A program made the position numbers and the translations under genes. A stretch of DNA of 64,000 nucleotides from Arsenicitalea aurantiaca (GTDB lineage: Bacteria; Pseudomonadota; Alphaproteobacteria; Rhizobiales; Devosiaceae), in assembly GCF_003994485.1 (NCBI RefSeq), contig NZ_RZNJ01000002.1:247255-311254 (forward strand). The letters run 5' to 3'. Shown here one piece after another: positions 59,762 to 64,000 of this stretch. Numbering within the stretch: the stretch's first letter is position 1; the number at the start of each line of letters is the position of its first letter. The notes under the pieces were generated by a model that did no database searches, was not told the origin of the DNA, and was given only the letters and a program-made list of their open reading frames with translations.

Positions 59762-60541
59762 TCAGAGCGTGAAGACGCCTTCGACCGGAACATGGTCGGA
59801 GGGTTTCTCCCAGCCGCGCACATCCTTGTGCACGATGACGTCCTCTAGCCGGTCGGCTGCCTGCGGCGAGAGCAGAAGATGGTCGATCCTGATCCCTGCA
59901 TTGCGCCGCCACGCTCCGGCCTGGAAATCCCAGAAGGTGTAGGTGGGCTCATCCGTCACCGCGCGCAGGGCGTCGGTCAGCCCCAGATTGCGCAGGCGCC
60001 GGAATCGCTCGAGGCTCTCGGGCCGGAAGAGCGCATCGCCCCACCAGGCTTCGGGATCATGCGCATCGATTGGCGCGGGGATGATGTTGAAATCGCCCAG
60101 GAGTACGAACGGCTCTTCAAGCGAGAGCCGTGATTCCGCATAGGCGATGAGCCTATCCATCCATGCCAGCTTGTAGGGGAATTTCGGGGAATCCACCGGA
60201 TTGCCGTTCGGCAGATAGATGTTGCAGACGCGCACGATCCCGCCTTCGACCGAGAACACGCCCTCGATCAACCGGGATTGCTCGTCTTCCTCGTCTCCGG
60301 GCAGTCCGCGCGTCACCTCGTCGAAGGGCAGACGCGAGAGAATGGCCACGCCGTTCCAACTCTTCTGGCCGTGGGTCTCGACATTGTACCCGAGCGCCTC
60401 GATTTCGGCCCGGGGGAAGCCCTCGTCGACTGTCTTGATCTCCTGAAGGCAGACGATGTCCGGCTCCTCCTGGCGCAGCCATTGCTCCAGCTGCCCGAGG
60501 CGCGCCTTGATGCCGTTGATGTTCCAGGTCGCGATGCGCAT
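59762..60541 (-). CDS. xth: exodeoxyribonuclease III (AP endonuclease)
   Basis: 259 residues of the EEP nuclease family. 'IATWNINGIKARLGQL', the catalytic Glu in 'VCLQEIKTVDEGFP', 'VLLGDFNIIPAPID' and 'SDHVPVEGVF' with the active Asp-His are all intact. It cuts at abasic sites in base-excision repair. The ATG at 60541 begins the core; the upstream extension has no support. It converges on exoR with 12 bases between. Confidence 0.96.
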   Translation of the reverse strand: MRIATWNINGIKARLGQLEQWLRQEEPDIVCLQEIKTVDEGFPRAEIEALGYNVETHGQKSWNGVAILSRLPFDEVTRGLPGDEEDEQSRLIEGVFSVEGGIVRVCNIYLPNGNPVDSPKFPYKLAWMDRLIAYAESRLSLEEPFVLLGDFNIIPAPIDAHDPEAWWGDALFRPESLERFRRLRNLGLTDALRAVTDEPTYTFWDFQAGAWRRNAGIRIDHLLLSPQAADRLEDVIVHKDVRGWEKPSDHVPVEGVFTL

Positions 60542-60740
60542 GAGGCCTCCTGCTTGTCGAACCAACTGCATAGCGGCTGCCGGAGGTTTGTCCAGTCGCC
60601 ACATCGCCTTCACGCAATGGCCCAGCCATGGCTGCAAAGCGCCCCAATTGCAGTCGCATGAGGAGAGGACATTCGCGCCGCTGACGGGCGCGACGCTTCA
60701 CGCGCCGGTTGCGATCCAGAGAATTTCGAAAGGACGTTTC

Positions 60741-61145
60741 CTGTTCAATGCAAATCTTACGCGGGCGGCGCTTGTGGCCGTCGGCCTCGCATTCGTCCCT
60801 GCGGCTGCGGGCACTGCACTCGCGCAGGGCATGGTCGAGCAGCAGGCCGAACCCGCACCGAGCTATAGCGACGAACTCATCGCCGCGTTTGCGACCGCTT
60901 TCATCGAGGTCAACTTGATCGGCGAGGAGGTCGCACCGCAAATGGAGCAGGCCGAAACCGCCGAGGCGCAGGAAGACATCATGCAGCAGGCCAACAGCCG
61001 CATGGCCGAAGCGGTAGAGGCGACCCCCGGCATCGATCTGCAGCAGTACAACGAAATCCTGACTGTGGCTCAGGCCGACGAGTCGCTCGTGCTGCGCATC
61101 AATGCCGAGATCGAATCGCGCGCCATCGGCACGCCGGCTCAATAG
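60741..61145 (+). CDS. DUF4168-like secreted protein
   Basis: About 134 residues. A hydrophobic signal-like start ('LTRAALVAVGLAFVPAAAGTALA') is followed by a helical DUF4168-type domain ('YSDELIAAFATAFIEVNLIGEEVAPQME', 'GIDLQQYNEILTVAQADESLVLRINAEIESRA'). No ATG, GTG or TTG fits the signal peptide. AAAGGA stands six bases before a CTG at 60741, so a rare CTG start is proposed. A GTG at about 60774 would leave a poor signal. Confidence 0.7.
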   Translation: MFNANLTRAALVAVGLAFVPAAAGTALAQGMVEQQAEPAPSYSDELIAAFATAFIEVNLIGEEVAPQMEQAETAEAQEDIMQQANSRMAEAVEATPGIDLQQYNEILTVAQADESLVLRINAEIESRAIGTPAQ

Positions 61146-61209
61146 TCCCAGCGTCGGGAGCGGCCAGCATGCCTCTCCCGACCTCGTCCTGCCTGATTCA
61201 AAATATCAG

Positions 61210-61560
61210 CTAGACCGAAAAACTCGTTCCGCATCCGCAGGATGCCACGGCATTCGGATTCTTGATCTGAAAAGACTGCCCGATCAGATCGTCGACAAAG
61301 TCGATCTGCGCGCCGCCCATGAACTCGAGGCTCATCGAATCGATGAAGACGCGAGCCGTGTCTCGCTCGAGCACGAGGTCATCCCCCGTCGGCGCCTCAT
61401 TGACCAGATCATATTCATACTGAAAGCCCGAGCAGCCTCCGCCCGAAACCGAGATCCGCAAGGCGGTGCCCTCAGGCTCCTTCGACAGGATCCGCGCAAT
61501 GCGTCGCGCAGCGCGGTCTGTCAGTTCAACTTGGTTTGGTGCTAGGGAGACGTCAGTCAT
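61210..61560 (-). CDS. erpA: iron-sulfur cluster insertion protein
   Basis: 116 residues, A-type carrier family. The cluster cysteines are in 'GGGCSGFQYEY' and the C-terminal 'SCGCGTSFSV', and 'RVFIDSMSLEFMGGAQIDFVDDLIGQSF' is the conserved core. It delivers Fe-S clusters to target enzymes. It diverges from dgt with 80 bases between, as in related genomes. Confidence 0.95.
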   Translation of the reverse strand: MTDVSLAPNQVELTDRAARRIARILSKEPEGTALRISVSGGGCSGFQYEYDLVNEAPTGDDLVLERDTARVFIDSMSLEFMGGAQIDFVDDLIGQSFQIKNPNAVASCGCGTSFSV

Positions 61561-61642
61561 GGTGCGGCCTTCCGGGTGGCGGCGAATTCGTCCCCTAATC
61601 TAGGAGCCCGCCGGGTGCTTGAAAAGGGCCAGAGCCAAACCG

Positions 61643-62848
61643 ATGCCATTGGAACTTCCTTCGCGCGCGCCCTATGCCGCCGACCCGACACTGAGCCGCG
61701 GCCGGCGGCATGGCACGGGCCCGAGCCCCACCCGCTCCGAGTTCCAGCGCGATCGGGACCGGATTATCCATTCGACCGCCTTCCGCCGGCTGCAGCACAA
61801 GACGCAGGTCTTCCTTCATCACGAGGGCAATCATTTTCGCACGCGGCTCACCCACACGCTCGAGGTCAGCCAGATGGCCCGGTCGATCGCCCGGGCCCTG
61901 AGGCTTGATGAGGATCTCGCTGAAGCCGTGGCGCTCGCCCATGATCTGGGACACACACCATTCGGGCATGCCGGTGAGCGCGTCATGGCCGAAAAGATGG
62001 CCCCATGGGGCGGCTTCGACCACAACATCCAGGCACTGCGCGTCGTCACCCGACTTGAAAATCGCTATGCCGAGCATGACGGTCTCAATTTGAGCTGGGA
62101 GACGCTGGAAGGCATCCTCAAGCACAACGGGCCGCTTCTCGACGCCGCGGGGGCGCCGGTTGGGCGATATGCCGATGAGGGCCTGCCGTTCGGTCTCGAC
62201 GAGATCGATGCCAGTGCCGATCTGCAGTTGTCCTCCCACGCCAGTCTCGAGGCGCAGACAGCGGCCATCGCCGACGATATAGCCTACAACGCACACGACA
62301 TCGACGATGCGCTTCGTGCCGGCCTCATCACGCTTGAGGATCTCGCGGATGTGCCTCTCGTCGGTCAGCTGGTCTCTGAAGTGATGCGCCTCTGGCCCGA
62401 CATCGATCCGGCCCGCCAGGCGCATGAAGTCCAGCGGCGCCTGATTACACGCTCCATCGAGGACGTGATCGCAACGACGAGCGCCAATCTGGCAGAGCTC
62501 GAACCATCGTCCGCCGACGATGTCCGTGCTGCTGGCAGGACATTGGTCAGCTTCTCGCCTCAGATCGCCCGCGCGGAGAAGGACTTGAAGTCTTTTCTCT
62601 TCAGTCGGGTCTATCGCCATGAGGACGTCATGGCGCCAGTACGCCAGAGCCAGGCGTTGGTCGGAGCGCTCTTCGATGCCTATGTCTCGGGCGCGCAGAT
62701 GCCGGGACGATGGGGTCAGGCGATGGCGATGGCCGCGTCGGACAACGCGAGGGCGCGGATCGTCTGCGATTTCATCGCCGGCATGACAGATCCCTATGCC
62801 CAGGCCGAACATGTTCGTCTGTTTGACGCTCATCCGGAATTGAGCTAA
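61643..62848 (+). CDS. dgt: deoxyguanosinetriphosphate triphosphohydrolase-like protein
   Basis: 401 residues, HD superfamily. '[20 protein letters not shown]', '[12 protein letters not shown]' with metal-binding His, '[17 protein letters not shown]' (HD motif) and '[14 protein letters not shown]' are all present. Hydrolyses dNTPs to nucleosides and triphosphate and may limit dNTP pools. The ATG at 61643 matches the family start '[13 protein letters not shown]'; a TTG at 61619 is less likely. Shorter type 2 form without the long E. coli insert. Confidence 0.95.
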   Translation: MPLELPSRAPYAADPTLSRGRRHGTGPSPTRSEFQRDRDRIIHSTAFRRLQHKTQVFLHHEGNHFRTRLTHTLEVSQMARSIARALRLDEDLAEAVALAHDLGHTPFGHAGERVMAEKMAPWGGFDHNIQALRVVTRLENRYAEHDGLNLSWETLEGILKHNGPLLDAAGAPVGRYADEGLPFGLDEIDASADLQLSSHASLEAQTAAIADDIAYNAHDIDDALRAGLITLEDLADVPLVGQLVSEVMRLWPDIDPARQAHEVQRRLITRSIEDVIATTSANLAELEPSSADDVRAAGRTLVSFSPQIARAEKDLKSFLFSRVYRHEDVMAPVRQSQALVGALFDAYVSGAQMPGRWGQAMAMAASDNARARIVCDFIAGMTDPYAQAEHVRLFDAHPELS

Positions 62849-62888
62849 CCCCCGCAATCCCGCCCGCACTGGCCCGATGGACATCCCC

Positions 62889-64000
62889 ATGGACGTATTT
62901 GCACTGTTTTCTGCCCGTGTCGCCGAGGCGCTGGCCGCGCTTTATCCGGACCTTCCCGAAGATGTCGTGGCGCGCGCCGTGGTGGAACCGCCGCGCGATG
63001 CCGGCCATGGCGACCTGTCGAGCAATGCGGCGATGGTTGCGGCCAAGCCGTTGGGCAAGAGCCCGCGCGAAGTCGCCGCGGCGCTCGCCGAACGTTTCTC
63101 CGCCGATCGCGATGTGGTTTCTGTCGAAGTGGCCGGTCCCGGCTTCCTCAATTTCCGTCTGGCCGGGTCGGTCTGGCAGGGTGTGCTGCGGGCAGTGGGC
63201 GAGCAGGGCGCGGAGTTCGGTCGGTCCGGCATTGGCGGCGGGCAGAAAGTCAACATCGAGTACGTGTCGGCCAACCCGACAGGACCCATGCATGTCGGGC
63301 ACACGCGTGGCGCCGTCTACGGCGATGCGCTTGCCGCCCTGCTGGATTACGCGGGCTTCGATGTTACGCGGGAATATTACATCAACGATGCCGGCGGGCA
63401 GGTCGAGGTGCTCGCCCGCTCTGCAATGCTACGCTACCGCGAGGCGCTCGGGGAAACCATCGAGATTCCCGCTGGCCTCTATCCCGGTGACTATCTCGTC
63501 CCGGTGGGGCAGGCGCTTGTCGAGGAGTTTGGACAGGGCCTGCTCGATATGCCCGAGGCGGAGGCGCTGCCGCTCATCAAGACACGCGTTCTTGCGGCCA
63601 TGCTCGAGCTGATCAGGGCCGATCTCGCCAAGCTCGACATCCATCATGACGTGTTCTTTTCCGAACAGCAGCTGCACGGCGAGGGGGGCGATATCGCCTC
63701 GACACTCGCTTGGCTGCGGGAAAAGGGAATGGTCTATGAGGGCCGGCTGGAGCCCCCGAAGGGCAAGACCCCCGAAGATTGGGAAGACCGCGAGCAGACC
63801 CTCTTCCGCGCCACCGACTGGGGCGATGATGTGGACCGGCCGCTGGTGAAATCGGACGGCTCATATACTTATTTTGCCGCCGACATCGCCTACCATCGCA
63901 ACAAATATCTCCGCGGCTTCACGCACATGATCGATGTGCTCGGCGCCGATCATTCAGGCTATGTGAAGCGTCTGCAGGCCGCCGGAAAGGCTGTCTCGGG
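62889..64000 (+). CDS. argS: arginyl-tRNA synthetase, N-terminal part (cut by window edge)
   Basis: About 370 codons reading off the right edge. The N-terminal Add-1 domain (1-115) is followed by the class I core with '[24 protein letters not shown]' (HVGH, the HIGH motif), '[16 protein letters not shown]' and '[18 protein letters not shown]'. KMSK-equivalent and anticodon-binding parts lie outside. ATG 62889 ('[11 protein letters not shown]') fits the family start; an in-frame ATG at 62877 is the alternative. dgt and argS next to each other is a conserved pair. Confidence 0.96.
   Translation, partial: MDVFALFSARVAEALAALYPDLPEDVVARAVVEPPRDAGHGDLSSNAAMVAAKPLGKSPREVAAALAERFSADRDVVSVEVAGPGFLNFRLAGSVWQGVLRAVGEQGAEFGRSGIGGGQKVNIEYVSANPTGPMHVGHTRGAVYGDALAALLDYAGFDVTREYYINDAGGQVEVLARSAMLRYREALGETIEIPAGLYPGDYLVPVGQALVEEFGQGLLDMPEAEALPLIKTRVLAAMLELIRADLAKLDIHHDVFFSEQQLHGEGGDIASTLAWLREKGMVYEGRLEPPKGKTPEDWEDREQTLFRATDWGDDVDRPLVKSDGSYTYFAADIAYHRNKYLRGFTHMIDVLGADHSGYVKRLQAAGKAVS

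Overview
The window is high-GC alphaproteobacterial chromosome, most likely from the Hyphomicrobiales (Rhizobiales). Pointers are an ExoR-type Sel1 regulator of the usual length beside exodeoxyribonuclease III, a PopZ/DUF2497 gene directly before valS, an Omp25-like porin and A-type ErpA. Devosiaceae would fit, but the family cannot be fixed from the sequence alone. The left host arm (1-10.8 kb) carries the end of a cardiolipin synthase, cysK, a CPD photolyase, the sulfate-activation genes cysD and fused cysNC, an SDR oxidoreductase, a CHAD/CYTH pair, tRNA-Asn, mobA and a benE-type transporter.

A complete-looking 39.2-kb prophage (10791-49988) sits in a tRNA-Cys gene. A 46-bp duplication of the tRNA 3' part marks both ends: a displaced remnant at 10791-10836 and the intact tRNA at 49943-50016. 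A tyrosine integrase lies against the left end. Repeats resembling integrase arm sites (TCATGTYGCA) flank both ends. Inward from the integrase come an excisionase-like HTH protein, a divergent pair of Arc-type ribbon-helix-helix regulators, and a tightly overlapping early operon. That operon holds small HTH proteins, a ParB-like protein, an SF2 helicase, a TOPRIM protein and a Prim-Pol. A DUF6456-like protein in the position of a late regulator and a strong terminator close the early region.

The late region is that of an HK97-type siphophage. In order it has an HNH/P-loop fusion, P27-type small terminase, large terminase, portal, protease, major capsid, connector, head closure, HK97-gp10, tail terminator and tail tube. 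These are followed by a tail chaperone pair with a probable -1 frameshift, a short tape measure, tail tip, repeat-rich and glycine-rich fibre proteins, and a lysis cassette with a membrane-anchored muramidase and three small membrane proteins. Several genes look like passengers expressed from the lysogen: DUF983, a minus-strand gene at 43.2-43.5 kb, and a block at 45.7-49.7 kb. That block holds an outer membrane beta-barrel, a zinc-ribbon-like protein, a three-HTH protein, an 85-residue protein, an SRAP peptidase and a secreted collagen-like protein.

The right host arm (50-64 kb) has a phosphodiester glycosidase-type protein, a GntR/FCD regulator, an L-isoaspartate methyltransferase-like gene, tolC, popZ, valS, exoR, xth, a DUF4168 protein with a possible CTG start, erpA, dgt and the start of argS. 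No CRISPR array, insertion sequence or rRNA gene was seen.
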